Assembly: GCF_016086655.4 (NCBI RefSeq)
Contig: NC_052133.2
Coordinates: forward strand, 44,198,383 to 44,262,382
DNA length: 64,000 nt
From: Lepeophtheirus salmonis
Lineage: Eukaryota > Arthropoda > Copepoda > Siphonostomatoida > Caligidae
Direction: 5' to 3'
Shown: positions 45,726 through 57,663 of the stretch, in pieces
How positions within the stretch are numbered: position 1 is the stretch's first letter
Layout of the letters: each line of letters begins with the position of its first letter
Notes under the pieces: generated by a model
Database searches by the model: none
What the model was told of the DNA's origin: nothing
What the model saw: only the letters and a program-made list of their open reading frames with translations
Made by a program: the position numbers and the translations under genes

Positions 45726-46208
45726 TTACAGTAGAGGGCAGAATTTTAGCGGAATCTTTTTTTTTTTTGTTCGAGCCACTTTTGTACAAGACGAAGCGAA
45801 AGAGTATCGGCCCCATTTACATGTACATTGTAAATTTTCTTGGTCACTTTCGACCAGTTTTTCACTTTCAGAAGGTAAAAATGTAAAATATGGAGAATTT
45901 CTTCCTTTTAGACCTCCATACTCGATGCACGATAATTTACGATTGAACCGACAAAGCTCAATATTGTCCAAAAAGCATTTGTAGTATACACGCACATCTT
46001 TAAAATGCCTTATCGTATGATCCGATGTGCCCAATAATGAACAAAATATACATAGTAAAAAGATGGCCAAAAATACGAAATTACTTTTCCCCCAACCAAA
46101 TAGTATATGTTTTACCAATGTTTCAGTGGGACAATTGAGGCTGTTCCGAGGAAATATGTATTTTAGCGTAACAAAAGGCTGTCTACAAAAGAAAAAAAAA
46201 ATACCCAT
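45726..46208 (-). CDS. Open frame of 160 codons, cysteine-rich with a signal-like segment (uncertain)
   Basis: The minus-strand frame contains a hydrophobic stretch SNFVFLAIFLLCIFCSLLG that looks like a signal peptide, followed by about 95 residues with six cysteines (YYKCF, ELCRF, LSCIEY, LQCTCKW, SSCTKV), and ends just inside a T-rich repeat-like stretch. No start codon lies close before the hydrophobic segment; an upstream exon would be needed. It borders a mariner fragment on one side. I do not recognise a family. It may be a secreted-protein exon or a chance frame. Confidence 0.25.
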   Translation of the reverse strand: MGIFFFFCRQPFVTLKYIFPRNSLNCPTETLVKHILFGWGKSNFVFLAIFLLCIFCSLLGTSDHTIRHFKDVRVYYKCFLDNIELCRFNRKLSCIEYGGLKGRNSPYFTFLPSESEKLVESDQENLQCTCKWGRYSFASSCTKVARTKKKKIPLKFCPLL

Positions 46209-46574
46209 AGACCTCTGTTCTTAAAAGTGTAGTGCCTCCAGTAGGATTTCTAAAATTTGGAAGGGGGTTACAATATAGTATATATATGAAATACACACTC
46301 ATTACCTTGTCATAAAGTTGATCCAACTCTAAGTGTACTGTGAGCTATTACATTGAAAATTTAAATTTGAATGTGTTCAATTTACAGGTGCAAAATCGAT
46401 CCAATATTTTTGATAATTCAAAGGCTCAGTTAAACTATTACAAAGATCAGATAAGCTTTACAGCTATAAGCTAAATTATATTTAGTCCACCCATACAAGT
46501 CAAAAATCAGCTAGTCTGGCAATATTGAATCTAACTAGCGATGTAAATTGTTTGTATACTTTTAGCTGGTCTGG

Positions 46575-46985
46575 GGTTTTTTTTAATTGGTAATCTGAAG
46601 AATGAATTTTATTTTCCTTCGCAGTTGTCATTATTCTCCTATACTCTCAACTAGTGAACTTCCTTTTCTACTAGATTCAATTATATTCCAAACCGGATTG
46701 AAAATTTACATGTGCTCATAAAAGACGAAGAGTAACCTTGAGGATATGTAGCCAAGTTATTATGGTGAGGCCTTATTCGATGCAGATTTGAATTGGGGAT
46801 CGACATTGGCGTAGTTCTTGTACTTGTTATTTCCATCTCCCCCTCCTCCCTTGTCGTAGCTGAGTGTTGCTGATCTCTTCCAAAAGATTTTTTCAAATTG
46901 TCTAGGTTACCATATTGATTATTGGTTTCTTTTTTTAACATGCCCAATATACGCACGATTTTTATCTCTAAATATAACACGTCGT
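46575..46985 (+). repeat. Dispersed repeat R3, uninterrupted copy
   Basis: Shares GGTAATCTGAAGAATGAATTTT, GCAGTTGTCATTATT, CCTCCTCCCTTGTC and GGTTACCATATTGATT with 26905-28870 but lacks the 1.6 kb insertion found there. A weaker partial copy on the other strand is at 58990-59110. Confidence 0.65.
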
Positions 46986-47985
46986 TGCTTTTATTCTATC
47001 ACGCAACCTGTCTTTGGAACAGAAACAGGAAAAAGGTTCAAAACAATTCTAAAAATGAATTTTCGATGACGTCCGTTCCGTTTTAAAATAGTGACCATCG
47101 GTCCCATAACGTCATATATATACAATATTAAATGTGTTGGATAACTTATCATATTAGTACGACTCATAAGTCAGGAGTGTGCAGAAATAGGTCCATAGCA
47201 CGTTGTTACATTTGTTATATCACACAACCTTTATCATATAAATAAGTGTAGCCAAATTGTATGAGTAAATCTATAGCTGCTTTAGCCAGGAGTGGGTACC
47301 CATTCAGTACAGAAATCCAAAATTCGTCAGGTGTTTTAGAATCAAAATCCGTTTTTAGTTATTGGTTAAATAAAAGGCGTGTATTTGTGGTACATTATTT
47401 TCTGAGATAATCTTATTAAAATGATCCAGAAGTTTTGATGCCAATCAAATTAAATATCAGACCAGGAGACAAAATATTTAGTCTTGTTTTTGTTGTTTTT
47501 TATGGGGGTTGATTAAATTGACTGATTATGGACATTTTAAGACTAAAAACTTGTACAAAACACTAGTAGTGCCCATAAATGCAATGTACCCATCATTTTT
47601 GATTCGTGAGAAGAAAAATTTGGTTGTTAGGAGGTCAGAAAATTAATATTGATGAGGAAAAATATAAAATGGCCGAAATGACTATGTTTGAGAATTGGTT
47701 TCATTATTCATAATGAGGTTTCAGGGGTAGATTTACAAAAAAGACACTGGCCCATTAATTAGATGTTGTTTTTTCTCCAAAAAATTGGTATCTCCCACCA
47801 AAATTCATATCCGTCGAGTTAATAAAATAACTTTTTTCTTACATAGGAGCCATTTTGGAGGCTCAAAGCTGATATTTTTGCTACATAAAATACAAAAATT
47901 TCCAATAAATCATCTTCAAATGTCTTTAAAGAAATAAAATACTTCACTGATATTCTAATTAGATCAATCAAAGTAATATGTACTA
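46986..47985. repeat. Dispersed-repeat fragments, then unassigned sequence
   Basis: 46985-47040 and 47195-47240 match the segments at 16198-16680. 47050-47195 matches 10940-11075. After 47240 I see nothing I can assign. Confidence 0.45.
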
Positions 47986-48135
47986 AAAATTGCTAAAAAT
48001 GGCTAGATTTGTACAATTATTGCTATTTATTGATCGATAAGGGATAAGAAAAGTAGGATGATTAAAGATGAATAACTTATACTCTCCATTCAAATAGTTA
48101 ATATTAATCTACAATATGGAAATAAGATTGTATAA
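47986..48135 (-). repeat. Dispersed repeat R4, minus orientation
   Basis: The complement of GATAAGGGATAAGAAAAGTAGGATGATTA...AATATGGAAATAAGATTGTAT matches 62095-62225. A shorter related segment lies at 59850-59925. Unknown family, non-coding. Confidence 0.6.
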
Positions 48136-48202
48136 CGATGTAATAACATTTGTTTAAATAAATTTTAGGTTATAATATGAGTAAATAACTAGTCATTAGA
48201 GC

Positions 48203-48300
48203 AGGGATGTCCAACTCGTGACTCGGGAGGCACATTGCGGCCAGCTTAATGTCCCACTCTGGATATTTTTGTGTTGGTGAAGTAACATTTAATCAAGACT
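48203..48300 (+). mobile_element. hAT-like left terminus
   Basis: CAGGGATGTCCAACTCGTGA followed by CATTGCGGCC is the classic start of many hAT elements. I could not pair it with a right end; a CCCTG at 49969-49975 is a weak candidate but the flanks there do not match. Confidence 0.45.
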
Positions 48301-50270
48301 ATTATAATGGTTAGGGAACATTGGTCAACTACAAAAACAAAAACAAAAAAAAAAAAAAGGTAATTCTTGTTTCTTTTTTGAAGAACGAAAGGTTGAGAGT
48401 TTCTCTTCTGCTTTTTTCATCTCTTCTGCGTCTCATCCATCATGTACTTATACCTTCTTGACTGGTACAAATCGTGATAATTATCAAAAAGCAAAAGTCT
48501 ACCAGAGCCCCTTATACCCCCCCTCTTAATTTGGGCTCTTCTCTCACCCCTCTCGTTTTGAAAGAGGAAAAGTTCAAAGATGCAATGATGATGATGCGTT
48601 TCTCACAAAATAACTTTTATTTGACAAATATTTTTTGATTATTTTTACGTATTTACATATTTTCAATCGCATTGCCCCTTAAAAAATAGCTCCAGGTAGA
48701 GACTACTTCTTATTTGTTCTCAAAGAAAATAGAGAATAAAAGATGAATGACATTTCAATGAAGATCAAGGATTATTTGTCATCAAGGATTACCCTGATTG
48801 TTTATTCAGTTTGCACTTCACTATGGAATAAGTAAAGAATATAAAATAATGGAATGTGAGAGGGGGGGGAGGGTAAAAAGTTTTAATTGTGGAGTCAAAC
48901 AATAAATAATATCTGTGTGACCAAACATATTATGCTATGTACGTATATTGGGTATCTCCACCCAATTATTTAAATACATGGATAGCAGACAGGGGATTCA
49001 ATACATTGATATGGCAGAATCCTTAAAAATAAAAAACTCAAACTGTATAGTGGAAAATTCATGGAGTTAGGAATAAAATTATAATTTATAAATTTTTTAC
49101 TTTATTTATATAGTAAAAATGAAACAAAAGGTTTCATTGAACATACCCCTTTATATGAAAATACTAGTCAAGGGTTACCCCACGTTGCTTAGGCGAGCAT
49201 TAAGGTATTCTTACGGGCATGATAGTATAAAGCCTGTATGTTATATGAAATGAATTATTATGAATTTAAAAGAAAATTGTGGTATAAACTTCATATTATA
49301 AACCAAGATAGGTATGGAATTTTTTGTCTAGATGAGAAGTCCATCTTTTATTTTTGTAAGAAAAGTAGTTAATAGCATTTATTGGCATTGTAAAGAGAAA
49401 CATAAACCTATCAAGATTTTTTTGATTATTGCAAACAAATCATTTATAGAGAATAATGTCGTCAAAATAATACCCACTCTTCAAAACTGGTTCATTTTTG
49501 CAAATATTGCAAAATTTATGTAATAAAATGTTCCGAAAATTAAAAGAACTATGTTTAACTGTTGAGGTTTATAATTATATGTCCAAAATGCATCGTTTTG
49601 TGGCATTTTTTCTTAAAAGTTGAAAATTGACGTTGGATAAAGAAAGGAAAAATTATTAAGAAATGACAGTTAATAATCCATTTTTATTTGCCAAATCTAT
49701 ACGCAAACGAATTTCCAAACAAATATTTCATTGGAAATCCATTTTTTTTTGTAGCTGGAAAAAAAAAAAAAAAAACGAAGTTCAATTTTCACTGTTTTTT
49801 TTTTTTTTTTTTTTGTCTCCATACTTTTTTGATTTTGAATAAATTTAGAAAACGTTCTTATTCTTTTAGTTGTTACCTATTTAGTTCTCCTTGAGCTCCA
49901 AAACCCAGTTTTTGTTTTTAGGGTGTAGAATAAGCCCCCTTATATGATCCCCACAAAAATGGGCATCCCTGTTTTATCCTGACCAGGTTCAAAAGCGGCA
50001 CCCATGCAAAATTCTACCGTTATATGGTTAAAGTTTGGAAAAAAAATCAAAGCCCATATACCTTGGAAAATTTAGGGTAAAAAGTAAGGTCATGATTTCT
50101 TCTTTTTTCATTAAAAAAGTCATAAATATATAAACATAAGTATTGTTAAGCTAATTTATAGCCTTTCAATGATATACTACACTTGCCTATAATTGCATAT
50201 ATATTGCTTACCAAATTTTAGACAAATCCAGTTCTTTGTGAAAATTTTTCATGGAATGACCCATGTATAC
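48301..50270. other. Non-coding stretch with homopolymer tracts
   Basis: No gene is supported. Adjacent A and T runs at about 49760-49815 are separated by only 20 bases, so they can pair. Small open frames here consist mainly of AT-rich low-complexity sequence. Confidence 0.4.
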
Positions 50271-50274
50271 AATA

Positions 50275-50605
50275 CAAACTAGTCAATATTTTATATACAT
50301 ATTTGAGTAAACTATTTGTATTGTATTCAAATTTGTGGAATGAGTTCAGATACCCAATAATTTTAGGCATACTTCAAAACTTTTATTTGATTTAAGAGAC
50401 TTATTTTGAACCCAATACGGCCCTATTCAACAATAAAATCCCTCAATTTCTCATTCTTTCAATGTGATGATCTATTTTAGCTACTTTAAATTTAATTTTC
50501 AGGTCCTTTAAAGGATTAAAGGGAATAATTTGTATATATATATATTTTGACAATAATAAGCCGAAGAATAGATTTTGAGTAAAAAATTAACCACGTTTGT
50601 GTTTA
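50275..50605 (+). repeat. Dispersed repeat R2
   Basis: Contains ATACATATTTGAGTAAACTAT, TTCAAATTTGTGGAATGAGTT, CTTTTATTTGATTTAAGAGAC and CACGTTTGTGTTTAATT in the same order as the other copies. Confidence 0.7.
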
Positions 50606-51810
50606 ATTAAAATAGCACTTTGAAAGTATGTCCTATACTGTTTTAACTGAGTCATTAATAGTACATACTTATTTCCATTTATAGCGTTATGACGATACTA
50701 TTACCATGTTTGGGAACTGAAAGATAAAGAGACTAAATTTAGTTAACATACGTGTTTCCATGAAATGTCTTTTAATAGATAAGGAAATTTTCTCTATGCT
50801 TTAAGTAGGTATGTTACTCGGAATCAAAAATAAGAGTTCTGTAATTATAGTCACAATATGTGTTTTCCCAACAGTGCTTAAATGATGTCACAAGAAATAG
50901 ATTTGTACTATACTAACGGAGAAATCTCAGTACTCGACTTTTTCTCCTTTATATTAATGTAAATGGCGCCTTGGTAGTTGAAAAATATAATTAATTATGC
51001 CTCATTTGATATAAAAATAATAGGACACGAGCGTTGTTGACTCATATTAGCTGGAAAACAAAGTAGCTGAGAGTGTGGCTCTCTTGCGGCAATGTTATTC
51101 AACTCCCCAAGGAAAAGTTATTTAATATAAAATACTAGGAGTAGCACTCGGTATTGCCAAGGGTTGTTAAGCATCGTCACCCAGACACACTTTGCTTTAA
51201 AAATATAGAAGATAACACCCGGAGAAATCCTCAGTGTTACTCGCCGTTTTTCATAAGCACACTAACACGAAGTTCGAAAAAAAATAATAATATGACGTTA
51301 TGGGTGATTAGTCAGGGGTACTTTAGTCTCTAGATCGCTACCTGGCTGAGCCTTAGCTATTCACGCTCGATGCTACCAAGAAAAAAGCTAACTAAATTAA
51401 CAATATTGTTATATACATTTAGTTGAAATGATTGTAATGAAAAAATTATACTTAAAAATTAAAAAAGGAGAAAGGGTTGTTGCGTGTGCTCTTTTTTCTT
51501 TTTGGCTCATTATTTAATCGGTCGTCGTGGTGTTAACTTCTCCCTCTGAAGTAAGTATTCTCGCCTATCTTTGATGTCAATTCTTTTAAAAAGGGATATA
51601 AATGAATTTAAATGTAGTTACAATATTTGCATGCACTATGCTATTTTTAATGTTGAAGGTTCTTCCCTTCATGGTAGTAATTCATTTCCTCCATAATCAT
51701 GCAATATACAGCTGATATTAATAAGGATCTTAATTAAATAGTAGCATATGTATCTCTCCCGCTTTTTTCCTACCCCTTTTTTTTTACTTACAAACATGTC
51801 AACTCAAGAT

Positions 51811-52062
51811 ATACATCAGGGAGCACTTTATAGAGTGCATCCTATATATATGCTCCATGTTACATTCAAAAACACCACCGAAATTTCATTGATAAAGCTA
51901 CATTGTTATTTCTTAGTTCAAAAATATGTATATAATATACATCAAGGAGCACTAAATACAATGCACTTTGTTTATACAGTCGATGTTACATGCAAAACGC
52001 ATGCAATATTTCATTTTTATAACTATATCTTTATTTCTTACATTAAAAATGTCTGCTTTTCA
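51811..52062 (+). repeat. Two diverged tandem copies of a 126-bp unit
   Basis: Unit 1 starts at 51811 (ATACATCAGGGAGCACTTTA) and unit 2 at 51937 (ATACATCAAGGAGCACTAAA). Similarity continues through GATGTTACAT / CATGTTACAT and TTTCTTA.TTxAAAAATxT. A plus-strand open frame (51748-52110) runs through both because 126 is a multiple of three, and translates to two related segments starting IHQGAL. No family or coding evidence beyond this. Confidence 0.6.
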
Positions 52063-52236
52063 TTCCAACATACATTCAGAGAAACATACAGACACACTTT
52101 GCTTGATTAATATAGATTGGTATGTTACTCACAAATAGAGCGCTCTGAAAACTCTTCACAGGATGCACCATTTTAAAAAACAACTAGTTTAAACAACAAG
52201 CTACAAACTGTCACATCTCCATGCGGATAATATATA

Positions 52237-52738
52237 TACAGGGTTGAGAAGCAAAACGTGGATTGAAAATTAGTGTTAATTTTCTCATTAATATAGGAAG
52301 GTTTTGTGATTACTTTTTGACATTTGGCTCAGTAATCTTTTGTGCATAAACAAACTATAATAAACATTTCGTCATCTCGTCATCATGGGTGAACCAAAAG
52401 GCAGCCCATCTCAGATCTTCTAGATGCTGAAGTTGAGGTGGAGAGGACTATGGACATTGTCAAGTGCTCCATGAGCCTGGCCTTCAAGGTCTATAAGATG
52501 AAGAATGATGGCGAAGACCTTTCCAGGAAAGAAGGAAGTTCCTGTCGACCTTGGAGAAAAAGGCCAAGGATGACCCCACCAAAATCAATGAATCTCCTAG
52601 CCAATTACTTCTCCGTAGCTGCTAGGGCCATTAGGAGGGCCATCATAGGAGGCTTGGGATTGTCCCCATTCACGAAGACCCAATGCAACCTTCTGCAGGG
52701 GCTGTGAAGACCAGGAGTCTCGAAAGTCCAACTCTGTA
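52237..52738 (+). mobile_element. Mariner-like deletion derivative
   Basis: The ends TACAGGGTTGAG and TCCAACTCTGTA bound about 500 bp next to TA. The interior keeps the HTH half of a transposase (DIVKCSMSLAFKVYKMKNDG, then RPRMTPPKSMNLL) and a following helix region, but no catalytic residues. TIRs resemble those at 11230-12098. Confidence 0.7.
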
Positions 52739-53879
52739 TATTTAGTTTGTTCATGCAAATTAAATATTTACTAATTATATAAATCGTATAATTAATTACT
52801 TCACTTATCAATAGTGGTTTTTTAGAATCATACAAGACCTGTAATATTCAATAGAATTTAAAAATAATCTTATACTATACAGCCAAACAATTTTCTATAT
52901 TTAAATTATTACTAATTGTGCTGTATACAGATATAATCAGCAGTAATGGGTGATTCATTAACCCTGATGATTTTAAATTGTGATGTAGACTGTGAAAATC
53001 AAATTAAATTCAAAATTTATACGAATAATTATAAAAAACAGACTACCATAAAGCTCATGATTTACTATTTTTGAAAAAATAGTAAATAATACACAATACT
53101 AAATTAAGTTCAATAAAAAAAAAGAGGACACTCGATGACAACAATTTTCACAGCGCCCTCTATGTGAGTACTTTTAAGGGACATTATCAATTTTATCCTT
53201 TTTTCTTTCCTTCTAATTTATTCTTTTTAATTAAAATCCACCAAAAAATAAATAACCCCCAGGAAGGAAAATAAAGTTTTAAAATCTTACATTACCATAA
53301 GTCGTAAGTAAACTTATGATGCAAATCATGAGAAGACGGATTAATTATTATTATTATTTTTAAGAAACAATCTGTTTGTTTATTTTTCCACATCATACCA
53401 CCAAAAAACTAATGGTAGAACTACTTGCCACATCCTTCCAGAGGCAATATTGTGTATATATATCATGTATTTTGAAACTTTAAGAGTAACACTCAGAGAG
53501 TAAAAGAACTGTGTCAAATGCGCCTCATTTGTTAATCACAGTAAACTATTCATATTGTATGAAAAATAAGTGACACACGTCAACAGAAACCTAAGTTGGA
53601 ATATGATTTTCTTTTTCAAAATGGAGTCTGGATTACATTTGTGCGTCAACATAAAAACAATTTTGAACAAAATCAAGAAAAAGAGTAATTCCCCTCAGAT
53701 ACAATACACTTGTGCCAACATTTTTTCCAATCCTCGAAGCACTCCTCATAAATACTTTTCGGTATAGAAGGGCGAAAAAGTTGCATTAATGAAAAATTAC
53801 AGCTGATTGTTTATCTTTTGAACGCTTTCTTTACCAATTCTCTAGGATAAATATTAACAAAAATTGAGCAAAAATAGAA

Positions 53880-54860
53880 AGAAGTAGCTCGTTTAGTCTG
53901 AGCCGGATTTAGCAATTCTGATATTATAAAGACCCTTAATATCTGCAGAACCACCGTCTGGAGGATCAAAGTTAAGTTTAACAATGGTGAAGACATCAAT
54001 GATCATCATGGAGGCGGAAAATCGATCAAATTAAAGCCTGAAACGGTAATATAAGCTTTTCTAAAAATTTGAAGATGACGGAATTGGCGAAGCCGTTCCA
54101 CAGTGTCCAATGCCGTAAAAAAAAGCTGGTGACAAGTCTCTCCGACATATTGAACGACACTTGCTCACTCAACAATAACAGTTTGATCGGTGCAAAAAGG
54201 TTACAATTACCTGAGGTATAACAGAATGCGAATTTTGTTCTTCTCGGACGAGAAGACATTCACAGTGGAACCTGTGTCCAATAGGCAAACTGATCGGGTT
54301 TTATGTTTTGTAAAAGTCAACTGCTACCTTTGTGAAGTATCCACAACCAAACATCCGCTCTCAGTAATGATGCTCGGCATTGTTTCATCTGAAAGTCACA
54401 AAATGAAGCCAATTTGGTTCCCCCTCGGATACAGAATGATTAAAAAGGACTCCTTCATGATTTTGCAAACAAAATTCCTTCCCTAGGTTTGTTACATCAA
54501 AGAACAATAAAAGAGAGGCAATTATTGCTATCACCAGGACAGGACTCATGTACATACGGGAAAAATCGTGCAAAAAAAGTGAAGTTATGTCCAATGTATT
54601 TATGGCCGCCATAGAGCCCCGACTTGAATCTCCTTGAATAAAGCATCTGGTGGTACATTGAAATCAAAGCCTGTAAATAACGTCACAGCAGTATTGAGTA
54701 GCTAAATCAATCGGTTGAGAAAGATTGGCGATCAATGTCGAAGCACTACATTGTCAACGTGAGCAAAGCGTTCTGGGTTGCGTGGAGCGTGTGATTGAGG
54801 CTGAAGGTGCTCAAATTCATACATAAAGTTCTTTAAGGAGTAATAAACAAGTTCGAATTT
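53880..54860 (+). pseudogene. Mariner transposase pseudogene, nearly full length
   Basis: Pieces in order on the plus strand: RTTVWRIKVKFNNGEDI (second HTH), RILFFSDEKTFTVEPVSNRQ (first catalytic Asp), VMMLGIVSS and KMKPIWFPLGYRM, a weak HQDSC-like segment, then LDLNLLE and the IEIKACK..RHSSIE C-terminal region ending FIHKVL. Several stops and frameshifts separate them. The second catalytic motif is badly decayed, so the copy is dead. Confidence 0.75.
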
Positions 54861-54899
54861 AAAAAAATTATATAATTTTATTTACAGCCGCTAGGTGTA

Positions 54900-55519
54900 A
54901 TTAATTGTTCAACTTTCATTATGTTCCAAGACTTTCTGACAACCCGGTGACCTTAAGCTCTTCCAGTGATGCAGTCTTACTCACCTCCATCGTTGCAAAT
55001 CTCAGTCCTTTCATAGGTTTCTTCAGTTCTGGGAACAAAAAAAGTCACATGGGGCTAAATCCAGTGGATTGGGTGTTTGTTGTTTTTGGCCAAAAAATTA
55101 AGCAGTTTCGGAACAAATTTCGCTGACACTCGTTTCATGCTCAAAACGTTCGAAAAAATTTTATGGGACGAGCCAACTGATATATATTAATATCCTCAAC
55201 AACTTCTCCCATAGTTATTCGATGGTTTTCAATAATAATTTTCAACATTTCAAGTATTTTAGAGCACTTAATTTTATTTTTTACAGAAAATTTGATGCGA
55301 ATTCTTTGATCCGTGTTTTTCAATAGCAAAAAAACACGGAACTTGCAAAATACTTCTAACTGTTATGCCTCTCACAAACAAACTAATCATATTATATAGC
55401 TGAAACAGTAAATATATGTTCGTGACGAGTGTACTAACATAAAAAAAAACGAAAAATCGAATGTACCAAATGTACCTTGCTCGAGAAATTGGGAAAGCCA
55501 TCTTAGTTTTTGAACACAA
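54900..55519. other. Non-coding stretch
   Basis: Short open frames on both strands, none with family features or splice support. I see no defined element. Confidence 0.35.
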
Positions 55520-55690
55520 CTCCTACATGCAGTCTAATTTTTCATAGACATATTTGAGCCATTTATCGACTTTTTATTCAAATTTGTGGCATGAGTTAAG
55601 ATGACCAAGAAATTTAGTTATAGTTTACAATTTTTATCTCATTTATTCAACCTAATTTGACGCCGATATGGTCTTACAAATAAAATAACA
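55520..55690 (+). repeat. Dispersed repeat R2, truncated
   Basis: TTCATAGACATATTTGAGCC, TTCAAATTTGTGGCATGAGTTAAGA and CTCATTTATTCAACCTAATTTG; the 3' half present in other copies is missing. Confidence 0.6.
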
Positions 55691-55869
55691 TATTACGAAG
55701 CAATATTATAGGTAATAAAGTATCGAATAAAATACTATGTAGATTTAATATGAAGATAAAATATATATACCTAGTGATAGACTAAAATCTTAATATTTTG
55801 AATTTTAAACTTCAGCAAGATAAAAAACAATTTAATTTCAATAAAATTAATACTATAAATAGATGTGTG

Positions 55870-56572
55870 CCTGAGCTCTCTTAACCACTAATATAGTAGC
55901 CTTTAGCGGAAATGATGGCTTCCAGGTGGTGGCGGAAAGCCTGGTACCCTTTGCGAATGTAGTCCTCCGTCATAGCGTCCCAGTGCTGGCTGACAATTTC
56001 TTTAAGGATCACACTACAAGAGCTTTTCCTCAACATGCACACTAAAGGTGTAGTCGAGGGGTAGGCATTAGCGTTGTAGGGGGTCCAAAAATGTCATGAA
56101 AAAAGAGTTCAAAAGACTCATTTAAAAGATTCTTGCTACGGAAGAGATGGGTTTCTTTCATTTCTGGTGTGAAAAGTGGTCTCTTCACTCTGACAAGGAT
56201 ATTTCCAAACCCTTTTTGATAGCTTTCTGGACAGTTTGGTGTAAACTCCCAAGATCTCTTGCATGGGCCCTCATGGACTTGACAGGATTAGCCTGGACAC
56301 TTTTCGTTAACTATTTCTAGTCCAGTTTAGCCTAAATGAAATTACTCTTCTTCAACGGTTTGGACTTGCTGACGGCATAGACGATGGTTCTGGAGACCCC
56401 CAACTGCTTTCATTGCTCGAATGGATTACGTTTAAGTTTTCTCGACTTGTATGTAAGCTACAGAGCTCAGGTTTGTTTTGTTTTGTAACTAATGATTTAT
56501 CCTTTAATATATCATTAATTGAAATCACTCAACCTTCATTAATTAGCAAATTAGTAAGTGGTCAGATTTCAA
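55870..56572 (-). mobile_element. Mariner deletion derivative, minus strand
   Basis: Read on the minus strand: the leader (ATTGAAATCTGACCACTTAC) begins at 56572, then come an HTH piece VSRTIVYAVSKSKPLKKS and PVKSMRAHARDLGSLHQ, a middle deletion, and the C-terminal QHWDAMTEDYIRKGYQAFRH and LEAIISAKGYYI near 55900-55980. It is the same family as 33490, 61167 and 62230. The catalytic centre is deleted. Confidence 0.75.
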
Positions 56573-56739
56573 TATACCCCCTTGCAAATGTAATTCATTT
56601 TAGAAATTGTAGTTAAATAATATTAGAATGATTATATGTGATTGACTTATTTGGCTGACTATATAGATGCTTCTTTTAGCTTCTTTACAGATGAGAGATT
56701 GCGTGATTCAATAAAGGTAATTCCGTGTTATATAACGGA

Positions 56740-56850
56740 ATTTTCACCCTCATTGACATCAAACGGGATCAATTTTACATCCATTAAGGATCGTCAAGTT
56801 GGACTGGACGTCATTGCAGTCCTAAATACAGATCGACAATATATTAAATA
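56740..56850. repeat. MITE fragment (GGACT family)
   Basis: 'TTGACATCAAACGGGATCAA', 'ATTAAGGATCGTCAAGTTGGACTGGACG' and 'CAGTCCTAAATACAGATCGACAA' follow the order seen at 12238-12345. Confidence 0.5.
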
Positions 56851-56935
56851 CAATACAATATACGTTCTATTCGGATCAGATCCTTGTTATTCGCTGTTGT
56901 TATTTTTTGAAGAAAGAATGAGTCCATTAAATTGA

Positions 56936-57663
56936 CCATATAAACAGCTCCTCCTGGTCACATCTTATGGATGGATTAGATGTGTTTCCATATATTATTT
57001 ACTCATATCCGCATGAAGGGATGATGATGTTAAAGATACTATAGACGTCGGCCCTTTAATATGAACCCTATTTTTTTCGTTCTCAAAACTATTTTATGGT
57101 GTTATTTTTTCTTTTGCAAATAGTATTAAAATCCCTTTCTTTCTCTGCTTTTTTTCTTCTTTTTTGCAATTTCTTCATCTTCGTCAGTCCAGGAGAAGGG
57201 AACCTTTTTTTTATAATTCTATTAAAATTTATTCCCTCGCATAAAATGAAAAGCAAAATAGTTATATAATATAATATAAAATGATCAAAATGGCGACGAT
57301 GATGATAATTCCCTTTCTATTAACCTTATGGATGAGCTTCTCATAAAACTAAGAAGTATAAAAGAAAAAAAAGGACTCATATAGAAGGTAAATTACCTAT
57401 TAAAAAATTTAGGGGTTAATTATGTAATTTAGAATCCCTAGCTCCGTCATATGTTAAATCTCATAAAGAAAAGTATTAAACCGAACCATAAAGAATATTT
57501 ATGAGCAAGAACAGCCCCGAGTAAAAGCAAAAGTATGATGAAAAAAAAACAAAAAAACGATTGATGGTGCACACGATGTTGATCGGATATAGTTGCGCCG
57601 GAAACATAGGGGTCAAAGGGTCATTATTTCCAAACTTTGGTTGGCTAGGTGTAATAGTTATTC
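56936..57663. other. Non-coding stretch
   Basis: No gene seen. 57596-57650 (GCCGGAAACATAGGGGTCAAAG) resembles 18207-18250 and may be the edge of a shared element. Confidence 0.4.

Noticed and set aside
48203..49975. A single 1.8 kb hAT element between CAGGGATGTCC and GGGCATCCCTG
   Set aside because: The candidate flanks do not form an 8-bp duplication and no transposase trace lies between them.
54190..54486. Plus-strand frame of 98 codons as a host gene
   Set aside because: The sequence FSDEKTFTVEP is a mariner transposase motif, and stops and frameshifts lie on both sides.
56642..56935. Plus-strand frame of 97 codons as a gene
   Set aside because: Most of it overlaps a fragment of the GGACT MITE family (56740-56850).
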